Notes: generated by a model not told the origin, from the letters alone. Shown: positions 1 to 8,263, numbered from the stretch's first letter. The stretch: 64,000 nt of DNA from Amycolatopsis sp. NBC_01480 (GCF_036227205.1 NZ_CP109442.1:5642001-5706000); one strand, 5' to 3'. Translations and numbers: made by a program.

Positions 1-390
1 CCGTTTGGTCACGATCTTGAACGCGTTTACCGGCACCGCGCGATGCTCGGACGCGTTGTAGGCCGAGATGGTTCCGCACAGCGCCACCCGCCCGAAGTCA
101 TTGAGGACTTCGACTGCCGCGGCCAGGTGATCCGACCCCACGTTGTCGAAGAAGATGTCCAGTCCTTCGGGAAACGCGCTCTGCAACTGCTGGAGTACGG
201 GACCATCCTTGTAGTTGAACGCCGCGTCGTATCCCAGCTCGTCGACGAGGTATTTCGTCTTTTCGACGCTCCCCGCGCTTCCGACAACTCGTTTGGCGCC
301 GGCGAGCGCGGCGAACTGCCCCGCCATGCTGCCTACGGCACCTGCCGCGCCGGACACGAAGACAGAGGCGCCCACGCTGACAACGTCCGC
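1..390 (-). pseudogene. CurA-like NADP-dependent oxidoreductase, N-terminally truncated
   Basis: The open frame reads as the nucleotide-binding half of a zinc-independent medium-chain reductase of the CurA/PTGR type. The Rossmann stretch FVSGAAGAVGS is followed by the conserved FDNVGSDHL-type strand and a GRVALCG-like loop. These enzymes reduce C=C bonds of enones with NADPH. A TGA lies directly before the frame (391-393) and there is no room for the usual GroES-like N-terminal domain of about 140 residues, because the LuxR-like gene ends at 410. The frame runs off the left edge, so its C-terminus is unknown. This is most simply a decayed gene; a sequencing frameshift in the 383-410 region is the alternative. 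Confidence 0.6.
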
Positions 391-409
391 TCACGCCGCT
401 TATCGGAAG

Positions 410-1093
410 CTAGCCAAGCTCTCCCGGCATCCCAGCCAGTCCGAGTTCGCCTGCCCGCACCCCGCCCTGGAACCGCGAGCTGGCTTCGAGCACGGCCATC
501 AGGTCGGCGACCCGCCGCCGATACGTGCGCAGCGAGGTGCCGAGGCTCCGTGCGGCTGCCTCGTCGGTATTGCCCGCGCAGAGCGCCCGCAGGACCATTC
601 TTGCCTCGGGAGCGAGTTCGGGTATGTCGCCGCGCAGGTAGACGTCGAGTTCGGTGGCTGTGTCCCAGGCCGCGGTGAACAGCGAACGAATCCCGCTCAC
701 CAGGATCGGGGAGGCTGTCACTGTGTATTCCCGGCCGAGCGGTGACGGCTCTCCGGCCACGATGGCCACCCGCCGGTCCATGATGATCGTCTCGTGCGGG
801 AGCGACGCAGAACTGATCCGCATCCGGGTGCCTCCGGCGTCGAGCCGCCGCATCAGGGCACGCTGCGCCTCGGCGGCGAGCGCCAGCGGGCTCAGCAACT
901 TGCGCACCGCGACGGTTCGCTTGCCGGGCGCCAGGACCCTGCGGGCGAGTGCCGATCGCAGCCCTGGCTGTGACCAGGAATCCAGGTCGCCGGCCACGAG
1001 CACGAACTCCTCCCGCACCGCGTCGAACAGATCCCCCGCCCTGGCCACGAGTTCCGCGTCGCCACGCACCGTGCTGGTCTGTGTATCGGTCAC
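410..1093 (-). CDS. LuxR-like helix-turn-helix transcriptional regulator
   Basis: A 227-residue protein starting at GTG. The last 70 residues carry a LuxR-type helix-turn-helix (PELAPEARMVLRALCAG followed by DEAAARSLGTSLRTYRRRV). The N-terminal part has no receiver domain. It resembles the TrmB/PLD-like sensory half of small actinobacterial LuxR regulators, with phrases such as ETIIMDRRVAIVAG and an SLFTAAWDTA stretch just before the DNA-binding part. The gene is divergent from the NmrA-like gene, with 114 bp between them holding a near-palindrome, so it probably controls that neighbour and itself. The longer upstream frame was rejected because it is antisense to the NmrA gene. The ligand is not evident. 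Confidence 0.75.
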   Translation of the reverse strand: MTDTQTSTVRGDAELVARAGDLFDAVREEFVLVAGDLDSWSQPGLRSALARRVLAPGKRTVAVRKLLSPLALAAEAQRALMRRLDAGGTRMRISSASLPHETIIMDRRVAIVAGEPSPLGREYTVTASPILVSGIRSLFTAAWDTATELDVYLRGDIPELAPEARMVLRALCAGNTDEAAARSLGTSLRTYRRRVADLMAVLEASSRFQGGVRAGELGLAGMPGELG

Positions 1094-1134
1094 GTCTCCA
1101 GTGTGACAGGCGCTGCCGAGGAGGCCGTGTGGCA

Positions 1135-1150
1135 GGAAATGGCCAGTTCC
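1135..1150. promoter_or_regulatory. Near-palindrome between divergent LuxR-like and NmrA genes
   Basis: The 16-base sequence GGAAATGGCCAGTTCC is a palindrome broken at one position pair. It lies 42 bp upstream of the LuxR-like start and 58 bp upstream of the NmrA start, a typical place for an operator. Binding by the neighbouring regulator is an inference. Confidence 0.3.
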
Positions 1151-1207
1151 TGGCCGTGGCCGCCGGACCGGGAAAGGCTTGTAGGTGCCACCTTGAAAGG
1201 ACTTCAG

Positions 1208-2050
1208 ATGTACCTCGTCATCGGAGCGACAGGCAACGTCGGCGGCTCGGTCGCACGACAGCTGTTCCACCAGGGCGCCGACGTGCGGGCACTCGTGCGA
1301 GATCCCGCCAAAGCCGACCTGCCGGCGGGCGTCGAACTCGCCGTCGGCAATCTTGACGACCGCGACAGCGTGTCGAAAGCGGTTCAGGGCGTCGATGCCA
1401 TTTTTCTGATGCACGGTGCCGGCGGGACCGAGCAGACCAAGACGATGATCGCCGCCGCGCAGGACGCCGGTGCGCCGAGGATCGTCATGCTGTCCTCCGC
1501 CGGCGCGCGTCTCCTGCCGCTGGACGGTCCCATGCCGACCGCGCTCGCGGCTCGTGAACAGCTGCTGCGCGAGTCCGGTCTCGGGGTGACCTACCTCCGG
1601 CCCAGCGCGTTCGCGTCCAACACCCTCGGGTGGCGCGACGCGATCCGAGCGGGCAAAGTCGTCGACCCGACCGGTGACGGCCAGCTTGCCGTGACCGACC
1701 CGGACGACATCGCGCGCGTCGCCGTAGCCGCGCTCACCGAAGAGGGCCACGTCGGCAAGGGCTATCTGCTCACCGGCCCGGAGGCCCTGACCTCACGTCA
1801 GCAGGTCGAGATCATCGCCGACGTGATCGGGCGGCCGATCGACTTCGAGGACGTCACTCCGCACGAATTCGCCACGGCCGCCATCGAGCAGGGAACCCCG
1901 CCCGAGCACGCGCACCTCATGGAACGCCTGCACGAGGTGTTCCGCGCCCGCCGCCAGGTGACCATCACCGACGACGTCCAGAACATCACCGGAACCGCAC
2001 CGAACAGCTTCCGCGACTGGTGCGAGCATCACGCGGACGCCTTTCGCTAG
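1208..2050 (+). CDS. NmrA-family NAD(P)-binding protein
   Basis: A 280-residue atypical short-chain dehydrogenase fold. It opens with MYLVIGATGNVGGSVA, the GxxGxxG dinucleotide-binding motif, and continues with the NmrA hallmarks of this group: ALVRDPAK after strand 2, DAIFLMHGAG, and YLRPSAFASN. Members include quinone oxidoreductase QorB-like enzymes and redox sensors. The YxxxK catalytic pair of true SDRs is not seen. The start at 1208 is preceded by GAAAGG and puts the first strand at residue 1; an upstream GTG in the same frame would add 35 residues with no domain. It is divergent from the LuxR-like regulator, which is its likely controller. The substrate is unknown. Confidence 0.85.
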   Translation: MYLVIGATGNVGGSVARQLFHQGADVRALVRDPAKADLPAGVELAVGNLDDRDSVSKAVQGVDAIFLMHGAGGTEQTKTMIAAAQDAGAPRIVMLSSAGARLLPLDGPMPTALAAREQLLRESGLGVTYLRPSAFASNTLGWRDAIRAGKVVDPTGDGQLAVTDPDDIARVAVAALTEEGHVGKGYLLTGPEALTSRQQVEIIADVIGRPIDFEDVTPHEFATAAIEQGTPPEHAHLMERLHEVFRARRQVTITDDVQNITGTAPNSFRDWCEHHADAFR

Positions 2051-2329
2051 TCGGGACGCCGGCACCGCCACGGGCCACGTTCTGGACTCTGCCTCGTCTG
2101 ATGGCGTGATCCCCGTGGACAAGGTGACCAGACAACCTCGGGCAGCGCCGTTGGCGGGCGTGGACCGGCAGTCCGGCGCGCCCGACACGTCTTCCCGAAC
2201 GAGGGCGCGGCAAGCGCTCAACAGTCTCACCGAGACCGCCGCCACCGAAATGATCGACTAGTGGAAAGTGGCGGCGAGTCCCGGCCTCGGTGAGTGATGA
2301 GTGCTGTCGGAGGGGCGGGTGAGGCTGCA

Positions 2330-2761
2330 TCAACCGCCCGAGATTCCCAGTGCGGCGAGCTTGTCCTGGTGCTTCGCGAACCAGGCGGCCTCTTGACCGG
2401 CAGGGGGGAAGAGGAGCCCGAGTTCCATCGCGGCGAGGGGGTCGGTCTCTTGGATGGCGAGGAGGACTTCGGTTTCGGGGGCGCCGGTGATCTCGACCCA
2501 CATCGCTGAGAGCTGCCGGAGCATGGTCTGCCGCACCTCGATGTCACGGCCCTCGCGGATGTTGCCGATGATGAGTGACAGGCGTGAGGGCTTGCCGGCG
2601 CTGAACACCCGACCGGCCGGGAGGTCGGTGAAGACCACGTTGACGAACAGCGCGGGAGCGCCGGTGTTGCTCGTGTGGATGCGGGTGATTTCGTCGACGA
2701 TCTGCTGGCGCTGCTCGTCGGAAAGCAGATTGTCGGGGCTGAAGACCTGATAGACGGGCAT
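2330..2761 (-). CDS. Tautomerase-family protein (cis-CaaD/Tautomerase_3 type)
   Basis: A 143-residue protein beginning MPVYQVFSPDNLLS, so removal of Met exposes Pro-1, the catalytic base of the tautomerase superfamily. The length and the phrases FVNVVFTDLP and SLIIGNIREGR match the fused-type tautomerases related to cis-3-chloroacrylic acid dehalogenase rather than the 60-residue 4-oxalocrotonate tautomerases. The start is preceded by AGAGGAA. The gene faces away from the HxlR regulator across a 445-bp gap, an arrangement common for HxlR targets. A role in tautomerising a 2-oxo or enol intermediate is inferred; the physiological substrate cannot be read from sequence. Confidence 0.85.
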   Translation of the reverse strand: MPVYQVFSPDNLLSDEQRQQIVDEITRIHTSNTGAPALFVNVVFTDLPAGRVFSAGKPSRLSLIIGNIREGRDIEVRQTMLRQLSAMWVEITGAPETEVLLAIQETDPLAAMELGLLFPPAGQEAAWFAKHQDKLAALGISGG

Positions 2762-3206
2762 AGCCGGTTCCTCTGTGGTGGTCGGGGTCGGGTGGGGGCA
2801 CGCCGGTCGACGTCGTCCGGCGCTGGTGCGGGCCCTCGACGAGTCGCCGCGAGCCGAGCCGGGGTTGGTCATCCGTGTTGGCTGACGCTGCATGCTCGAG
2901 GGGAGGGCGATGTGCCGACGGCACTTGGTCCCGGAACGGGGAGCGGCTGCCGGCGGCGACAGGTGGAACGTATCATGGTTCTATGATGGAACGCACTGAT
3001 CCGGCAGGTCTTCAGGGGTTGTGGCACTGTTGCGGCGGTGATCGCTCCGTCTCCGTCGGCATCGGCGCGAGTATCGGGGCGCAGGCACTCCATCCGGCGG
3101 GAGCTCGATCAGCTTCTCGTTGATGCGGATGGCAAGTGCGTCGCGCACGGCATGATGACGTGCCTGATCTCGGCCGTCTGATCCGTGACCGACCTTGAGA
3201 GAATTG
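2762..3206. promoter_or_regulatory. Divergent intergenic region with ATCAT-N6-ATGAT palindrome
   Basis: This 445-bp gap separates the tautomerase and HxlR genes. At 2972-2987 it holds ATCATGGTTCTATGAT, an interrupted palindrome with 5-base arms. It is the only AT-rich patch here and could be an operator or a promoter. Reading frames in 2988-3180 do not match a family I recognise. Nothing else is evident. Confidence 0.35.
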
Positions 3207-3689
3207 ATGAAGCGCACCGACACCTCAGCGTGGCCCTGCACGATCGCTCGCGCCACGACCGTCTTCGGCGACCACTGGAACGTCCTGCTGCTCCGTGAGG
3301 CTTTCTACGGTGTCCGCCGCTTCGAGGACTTCCAGCGGTCCCTCGGTATCGGGCGCGGCATCCTCACTGAGCGGCTAAGCGGCCTCGTCCACGACGGTCT
3401 GCTCGTCAAGGTCGAGTACCAGGACAAGCCCGTCCGTCATGAGTACCGGCTCACCGGCAAGGGACGAGACGCCTTCCCGGTGCTGATGTCGATGGCGGTC
3501 TGGGCCGATCGCCACATGGTCGGCCCGGAAGGCACCCCGGTGATCTTCGAGCACAAGACCTGCGGCTATGACCTCCACATCGAGGTCGCCTGCTCTCACT
3601 GCGGAGATCCGGTCGATCTGCGCGAGACAGGGGTTCGGTGGGGTCCCGGGCACCCGTCTCACCGGCAGGACGATGATCGCCAGGCTTAA
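3207..3689 (+). CDS. HxlR-family winged-helix transcriptional regulator
   Basis: A 160-residue protein with the HxlR/MarR-like winged helix in its first 105 residues. The signature CTIARATTVFGDHWNVLLLR contains Cys-11, the redox-active or effector position in HypR/QorR-type members. It is followed by RRFEDFQRSLGIGRGILTERLSGLV, the recognition helix, and a wing ending in LTGKGR. A C-terminal tail with ACSHCGDPV has two more cysteines. ATG 3207 is preferred over an in-frame TTG at 3195 because GAGAG lies just upstream. HxlR proteins answer to electrophiles such as quinones or aldehydes; a role controlling the divergent tautomerase is inferred. Confidence 0.88.
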   Translation: MKRTDTSAWPCTIARATTVFGDHWNVLLLREAFYGVRRFEDFQRSLGIGRGILTERLSGLVHDGLLVKVEYQDKPVRHEYRLTGKGRDAFPVLMSMAVWADRHMVGPEGTPVIFEHKTCGYDLHIEVACSHCGDPVDLRETGVRWGPGHPSHRQDDDRQA

Positions 3690-3711
3690 GCGATGTTCTG
3701 ATGTTGGCCTT

Positions 3712-4305
3712 TCATTCTTTGGTTTCGCGCTGACTCACGTTCGAGACCATCTCGACGAGGGTGTCGACGAGCTCTTCCGCCTTGACGCCCCACTTCGGGT
3801 CGGCGAGCTGGTTGCTGACCTCCATGCCGGTGATCCCGTTCACGCTGCCGATGAGCAGGGCACCGTATCGGCGGGCGTTCTGCTCGCCGACCAGGTCGGC
3901 GACGATCATCAGGAACTCGTCCTGGCTGCGCTGGGCGGCACGGGCCATGGCGGTCGGGTCGCCGGCCGGATTGCTGAACATCAGCCGGTAAAGGTGAGGC
4001 TGACGGCGGCCGAGCTCGAGGAATGCGGTGACGACGCCCCCAAGTTTGTCGGCGGAGGAAATCCCGGTATTCGCGCGTAGCGCCGCCGACTGGTCCGCGA
4101 GCCGTTCCCATGCTCGTGTCCCGATCTCGATGAGCAGGCTCTCCTTGTCGGGGAAATGGGTGTAAGGCGCACCGCGGGTCACCCCGGCACGTGCCCCGAC
4201 CGCCCGGAGCGTCACGGCGCCGAGACCACCGAGATCGAGCAGTTCGGCCGCCGCGTCGATCAAGGCTCGGCGAGTGGCGGCAGCGGATTCGGCACGACTG
4301 ATCAC
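3712..4305 (-). CDS. TetR-family repressor of the divergent SDR
   Basis: A 197-residue TetR protein. Residues 10-58 form the DNA-binding domain, with RALIDAAAELLDLGGLGAVTLRAVG and the YTHFPDKESLL turn that ends the domain. The C-terminal half is the TetR_C_13-like ligand/dimer domain found with reductases and aldehyde enzymes. Transcription is away from an SDR gene, and three copies of TGACAACGTCA fill the 80-bp gap between the two starts. Repression of both genes through those sites, relieved by a ligand of the SDR, is the simple reading, but the ligand is unknown. Confidence 0.88.
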   Translation of the reverse strand: MISRAESAAATRRALIDAAAELLDLGGLGAVTLRAVGARAGVTRGAPYTHFPDKESLLIEIGTRAWERLADQSAALRANTGISSADKLGGVVTAFLELGRRQPHLYRLMFSNPAGDPTAMARAAQRSQDEFLMIVADLVGEQNARRYGALLIGSVNGITGMEVSNQLADPKWGVKAEELVDTLVEMVSNVSQRETKE

Positions 4306-4329
4306 GCGGCCATGCTACCGCAGCTCCGA

Positions 4330-4397
4330 TGACAACGTCATCCCATTCACTTGACAACGTCACGCGAAGTCGCGATGCTGATTGCATGACAACGTCA
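4330..4397. promoter_or_regulatory. Three TGACAACGTCA operator copies
   Basis: The 11-base word TGACAACGTCA, itself palindromic as TGAC-N3-GTCA, occurs at 4330-4340, 4352-4362 and 4387-4397, spaced 22 and 35 bp apart. The first copy is 25 bp from the TetR start, the second overlaps the -35 hexamer of the SDR promoter, and the third overlaps the SDR start codon. This layout fits cooperative repression by the adjacent TetR protein. Confidence 0.6.
4351..4379 (+). promoter_or_regulatory. Candidate promoter of the SDR gene, probably leaderless
   Basis: TTGACA at 4351-4356 is followed after 17 bp by GATGCT at 4374-4379. Transcription would then start at about 4386, which is the A of the SDR start codon, and no ribosome-binding site precedes that codon. 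A leaderless mRNA, common in actinobacteria, would explain this. Confidence 0.45.
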
Positions 4398-5288
4398 TCC
4401 GAAATTCGAGAGCTTGTGGTCGTGACCGGTGCGTCGACCGGGATGGGTGCGGCCACCGCGCGCGAACTTGCTCGCCGTGGCTTTCACGTCCTGGCTGGGG
4501 TCCGGCGTGAGAGCGACGGTGCGGCGCTGCGCGCCGCGGCCGTCGAGCCGGTGATCCTCGACATCACCAACCCGGAGCACGTCGCGGCATTGGTGGCACG
4601 CATCGACGGCGACCCGCAACGGCGTACGTTGCGGGCGCTGGTCAACAACGCCGGCGTCCCCGGCGCCGGCCCGGTCGAAGTCACGCCGCTCGACGAGTGG
4701 CGGCGCATCTTCGAGGTGAACCTGTTCGGCCACGTCGCCGTGACTCAGGCTCTGCTTCCCGCGCTGGTGCGCAGCAAGGGCCGCGTCGTCAACATCAGCT
4801 CGGTGAACGGCAAGCTCTCCATGGCCGGCTACGGCCCCTACGCGAGCAGCAAGCACGCGATGGAAGCCCTGAGCGACGCACTGCGCAACGAATTGGCTCC
4901 TCACGGCGTGCAGGTGGTCGTGGTCGAACCGGGCGGTGTCAAGACCGAGATGGCCGGCCACGGCCTGGCCGGACTGAGCCGGCTCAGCGCCGGCATGACA
5001 CCGGAGCAGGATGCCCGTTACGGCACTCTGGTGCAGGCGTTGCCCTCCCACGTTGCCGCGTTCACCAAGGCCGGCGTGACCTCCGACGTCGCGGCCAAGA
5101 CGATCGTCAAGGCCGTGACCGACCGCAGGCCCCGCACCCGCTATGTCATCGGCGCTGTGGCCGGGCTACTCATCCGTGCCTCTCGCTTCCTCCCTGACCG
5201 GCTGCTCGACCGGATGACGACCTCCGACCTGCGCAAGCACTACCCGGCTGAGAAGCACAACCGAACCGCTGCGGCGCACCACGCCTGA
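4386..5288 (+). CDS. Short-chain dehydrogenase/reductase
   Basis: A 300-residue classical SDR. The cofactor motif TGASTGMG is near residue 14, NNAG follows strand 4, and the catalytic Ser (NISSVNG) precedes YASSK, the Tyr-xxx-Lys pair. No acidic residue follows strand 2 in the NAD-specific position and an Arg pair (GVRRE) is there instead, which favours NADP. The C-terminal extension of about 50 residues is hydrophobic then basic (AVAGLLIRASRFLPDRLL), as in retinol-dehydrogenase-like SDRs that sit on membranes. An upstream ATG at 4329 also begins MTTSS because it lies in another operator copy; the start at 4386 fits the promoter. It is probably repressed by the divergent TetR protein. Confidence 0.88.
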   Translation: MTTSSEIRELVVVTGASTGMGAATARELARRGFHVLAGVRRESDGAALRAAAVEPVILDITNPEHVAALVARIDGDPQRRTLRALVNNAGVPGAGPVEVTPLDEWRRIFEVNLFGHVAVTQALLPALVRSKGRVVNISSVNGKLSMAGYGPYASSKHAMEALSDALRNELAPHGVQVVVVEPGGVKTEMAGHGLAGLSRLSAGMTPEQDARYGTLVQALPSHVAAFTKAGVTSDVAAKTIVKAVTDRRPRTRYVIGAVAGLLIRASRFLPDRLLDRMTTSDLRKHYPAEKHNRTAAAHHA

Positions 5289-5609
5289 TCGGCGACCCGC
5301 GCCGCCGCCCGATATTCCGAACCGCAGGATCCGGGCGGCGGTCCTGACAGTCGATGCCAGGCATCGACTGTCAGGACCCGGCAAGAGGGTGCGCACCAAA
5401 CAATCCTCTCAGCTGGTTCAGCGACGGCGTTGCATTGTCGGAGAAGCGTTTTCGAGGTGTCCGCCAGCCGCGGCAAGGTCTGCTCGGCCCGCGCGGTACC
5501 GGGGCCAGTTCGACGGTTCTGGCGGTATTTCGTGATCATCGCGTCCCGCGTGGCGGCGGGCCGGGCGAGAGGCGACAAACCGAGATCGCGTGAGGCAAGA
5601 AAGTCCGAG
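5289..5609. repeat. Non-coding gap with a perfect 19-bp inverted repeat
   Basis: This 321-bp gap lies between the convergent ends of the SDR gene and the transporter operon. At 5340-5378 it holds a perfect inverted repeat with 19-base arms (5340-5358 and 5360-5378) and a single A at the centre. It could be a two-way terminator, although the one-base centre makes it better suited to a cruciform or a protein site. From 5380 to 5605 no gene could be supported. Confidence 0.6.
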
Positions 5610-6344
5610 TCAAGAAGATCTCCGACCGGGCACCGCCGCCAGCAGCCGGCGCGTGTAGTCGTGAACGGGACGCTCGAGCACCTCGGAGACCGGCCCCTGC
5701 TCGATCACGCGGCCTTGGAGCATGACCGCGACGTGGCTCGCGACATACCGGACGACCGCGAGGTTGTGGGAGATGAAGAGCAGCGACAGCCCGAGTTCGC
5801 GCTGGGTCTGACGGACGAGGTTGAGCACCGCGCCCTGCACCGAGACGTCGAGCGCCGAGGTGATCTCGTCGGCGATGAGGACCTCGGGCAGGCCGGCCAG
5901 GGCCCGCGCCAGCGCGACCCGCTGACGCTGCCCGCCCGACAGCTCGCTGGGCAGGCTGTCCGCGCAGGCGGGGTCGAGGTGCACGAGCTCGAGCAGCCGG
6001 GTGACCTCGGCCGCGCGAGCCGCCCGGGTCAGCCGGTGCGGGATCGCCTCGGTGACGCTGTGCCCGATCGTCATGCGCGGGTCGAGCGACGAGTACGGAT
6101 CCTGGAAGACCAGCTGCAGCGGACGGCGGCGGCCGCGGCGCGGGAGCTCGGCGCCGTCGAGCAGGATCCGGCCGCCGCTCAGCGGGACCAGCCCGACGGC
6201 CGCCCTGGCCAGCGTGGACTTTCCCGAGCCGGATTCTCCCACCAGCCCGACGACCTGGCCGTCGGGCACGGTGAGGCTCACCCGGTCCAGGACTTTTGCG
6301 GTGCCGTAGCGCACCGAAACCTCGTCGAACACCAGCTCGCTCAT
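5610..6344 (-). CDS. dppF: Peptide ABC transporter ATP-binding protein (DppF/OppF type)
   Basis: A 244-residue nucleotide-binding domain. Walker A GESGSGKST is near residue 35, the Q-loop QDPYSSLDPR is typical of the OppF branch, the signature is LSGGQRQRVALARAL, Walker B is LIADEITSALD and the switch His is in ISHNL. It powers uptake of peptide-like solutes together with the fused permease-ATPase. It is shorter than many DppF proteins and lacks the usual C-terminal cysteine-bearing oligopeptide tail. Its ATG overlaps the TGA of the gene upstream by four bases, so it is last in a five-domain, four-gene operon running from 10862. Confidence 0.92.
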   Translation of the reverse strand: MSELVFDEVSVRYGTAKVLDRVSLTVPDGQVVGLVGESGSGKSTLARAAVGLVPLSGGRILLDGAELPRRGRRRPLQLVFQDPYSSLDPRMTIGHSVTEAIPHRLTRAARAAEVTRLLELVHLDPACADSLPSELSGGQRQRVALARALAGLPEVLIADEITSALDVSVQGAVLNLVRQTQRELGLSLLFISHNLAVVRYVASHVAVMLQGRVIEQGPVSEVLERPVHDYTRRLLAAVPGRRSS

Positions 6345-8263
6345 CGGGTGACCGCCTCGTCGATCGTGACCGCGGGATCGAGCGAACACGTCTCGTTGGC
6401 ACGCCAGCAGGCGACCCGGTGGCCGGCCGCGTCCGTGACCAGCTCGGGTTCGGCCGTCCGGCACCGGTCGTCGGCCAGCGGGCAGCGCGCGGCGTAGGCA
6501 CAGCCGGCGGGGACCTCGGCCGGCCCGACCGGGCGACCGGGGATGCTGGCCAGCGGCGCGTCGACGTCGGTGGCCATGTCCGGCACCGCCGCGACCAGCG
6601 CGCGGGAGTACGGGTGCCGCGCCCCGGTCCACAGCTCGGCGGCGGGCAGCTCCTCCACGACCCGGCCGGCGTACATCACCAGCACCCGGTCGCAGACCTG
6701 CGCGAGGACTGACACGTCGTGGCTGATCATCAGCAGCGCGGCGTCGTCCCGGGCGCGGATCTCGGCGAGCAGGTCGAGAACCTGCTGCTGCACTGTGACG
6801 TCGAGGGCGGTGGTCGGCTCGTCGGCGATGATCAGCCGTGGTGAGCCCATCAGGCCCATGCCGATCATCGCGCGCTGGCGCATGCCGCCGGAGAACTCGA
6901 ACGGGTACTGGCGCGCGCGCCGCTCGGGTTCGCCCACCTTGACCGCGCGGAGCCGGTCGACCGCCCGGGCGAGCGCGGCTTTGCGGCTGAGCCCCTGGTG
7001 CCGGCGGGCGCCCTCGGCGAGCTGGGGACCCACCCGGTGCCCCGGGTTGAACGACGTCATCGGGTCCTGGAAGACGATGGCGAGGCCTTGGCCCAGCAGC
7101 CGTCCGCGGTGTCGGGGATCGGAGCCGTCCAGCAGGTTCTGCCCGGCGAAGCGCAGCCGGTCGGCCTGCACCCGGCCCGGCTCTTCGACGAGCTGGGCGA
7201 TGGCGAGCGCGGTGAGCGACTTGCCCGAACCCGACTCTCCCACGACGCCCAGCGCCTGACCGCGGCCCACGCGGAAGCTCACGCCGCGCACCGGCCGGAT
7301 CGGCCCGGTGGCGCCCGGGAACGACACGTGCAGGTTGTGCACGTCGAGGACGGTGTCGAGCCGGGGATCGGCGTCCGCCGCGGCCGGTTCGGCGGGTGTG
7401 CCGGGGCCGGCCGCCGCCGTCGCGGGCGGGAAGCCGAGGATCCGGGTGATGCCGAAGCTCCGGGCGAACGCTTCGCCCGTGAGGTTGAACGCCAGCCCGG
7501 CGAGGATGACCGCGACGCCCGGGGCGAGCGCGGCCGACGGCTGGGTGTAGATGCCGGACAGGCCGTCCTGCATCAGCCGGCCCCAGTCGTAGGCCGGGGA
7601 CTGGACGCCGAGGCCGAGGAACGACAGTCCCGCGAAGGCGAGCAGCGTGCTCCCGGCGCCGATGGTGACGTTGACGATCAGCGGCTCCGCGATGTTGGGC
7701 AGCACGTGGCGCACCAGGATCCGCCACCGGCGCACCCCGGAGATCCGGGCCGCCGCAACGAAGTCGAGGCTCTCCACGCCGGCCACGAGCGTCTGGCACA
7801 AGCGGCCGAAGACGGGCGCGCCGGCGAGGCCGACCGCGAGCACCGCACCCGTCGTCCCGACGCCGAAGACGACCGCGAAGAAGAGCACGAGCAGCAGCGC
7901 GGGGAACGCGACCAGGATGTTGACCACCGCCCCGATCAGCCGCCCGGCCCGGCGTCCCAGCAGGATCGGCGCCGCGCCGAGAAGCAGGCCGGCGACGAGG
8001 GAGACGGCCGTGGCGCAGACGGCGAGCAGGATCGAGAGCCGGGTCGCGACGAGAACGCGGAAGAAGTTGTCGCGCCCCAGGGCATCGGTGCCGAGGAGGT
8101 GCTCCGCCGACGGGCCCGCGAGGATGTTCGAGGTGTCGGCGGCGTCCGCGCGGTCCTGCCACAGGATCGGCGCGAAGACGGTCAGCAGCACCACGATCGC
8201 CAGCAACGTGAGGCCGACGACTCCCACGGGGGTGCGCAGCACGCGGCTCGGACGGCGCACCAT
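6341..8263 (-). CDS. Fused peptide ABC transporter permease and ATPase (DppC-DppD)
   Basis: A 640-residue fusion. Residues 1-275 are a DppC-type permease: a first membrane segment near 15-35, the periplasmic LLGTDALGRDNFFRV motif, and the EAA loop AAARISGVRRWRILVRHVLPN. An Ala/Pro-rich linker near 285-305 leads into a DppD-type ATPase with Walker A GESGSGKSL, QDPMTSFNP, signature FSGGMRQRAMIGMGL, Walker B IADEPTTALD and ISHDV. The C-terminus has the oligopeptide tail CAYAARCPLADDRC, which binds a [4Fe-4S] cluster in DppD homologues. Such fusions are known in actinobacteria. The start codon shares one base with the upstream stop (TGATG). Confidence 0.92.
   Translation of the reverse strand: MVRRPSRVLRTPVGVVGLTLLAIVVLLTVFAPILWQDRADAADTSNILAGPSAEHLLGTDALGRDNFFRVLVATRLSILLAVCATAVSLVAGLLLGAAPILLGRRAGRLIGAVVNILVAFPALLLVLFFAVVFGVGTTGAVLAVGLAGAPVFGRLCQTLVAGVESLDFVAAARISGVRRWRILVRHVLPNIAEPLIVNVTIGAGSTLLAFAGLSFLGLGVQSPAYDWGRLMQDGLSGIYTQPSAALAPGVAVILAGLAFNLTGEAFARSFGITRILGFPPATAAAGPGTPAEPAAADADPRLDTVLDVHNLHVSFPGATGPIRPVRGVSFRVGRGQALGVVGESGSGKSLTALAIAQLVEEPGRVQADRLRFAGQNLLDGSDPRHRGRLLGQGLAIVFQDPMTSFNPGHRVGPQLAEGARRHQGLSRKAALARAVDRLRAVKVGEPERRARQYPFEFSGGMRQRAMIGMGLMGSPRLIIADEPTTALDVTVQQQVLDLLAEIRARDDAALLMISHDVSVLAQVCDRVLVMYAGRVVEELPAAELWTGARHPYSRALVAAVPDMATDVDAPLASIPGRPVGPAEVPAGCAYAARCPLADDRCRTAEPELVTDAAGHRVACWRANETCSLDPAVTIDEAVTR

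Noticed and set aside
2106..2261. A 51-codon plus-strand frame starting at GTG between the NmrA and tautomerase genes
   Set aside because: No family resemblance and no ribosome-binding site. It may be chance or a remnant.
2988..3180. A short frame reading ELDQLLVDADGKC upstream of HxlR
   Set aside because: It has no start in a sensible place and no recognised domain. A degenerate gene is possible but not supported.
5380..5605. A minus-strand frame with a basic N-terminus that looked like a transposase fragment
   Set aside because: The resemblance is too weak to name a family, and no terminal repeats were found.
5610..8162. An 850-codon minus-strand frame across the transporter genes
   Set aside because: Its first part is an Arg/Pro-rich shadow of the permease-ATPase gene in another frame. 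Only its end is real, as DppF.
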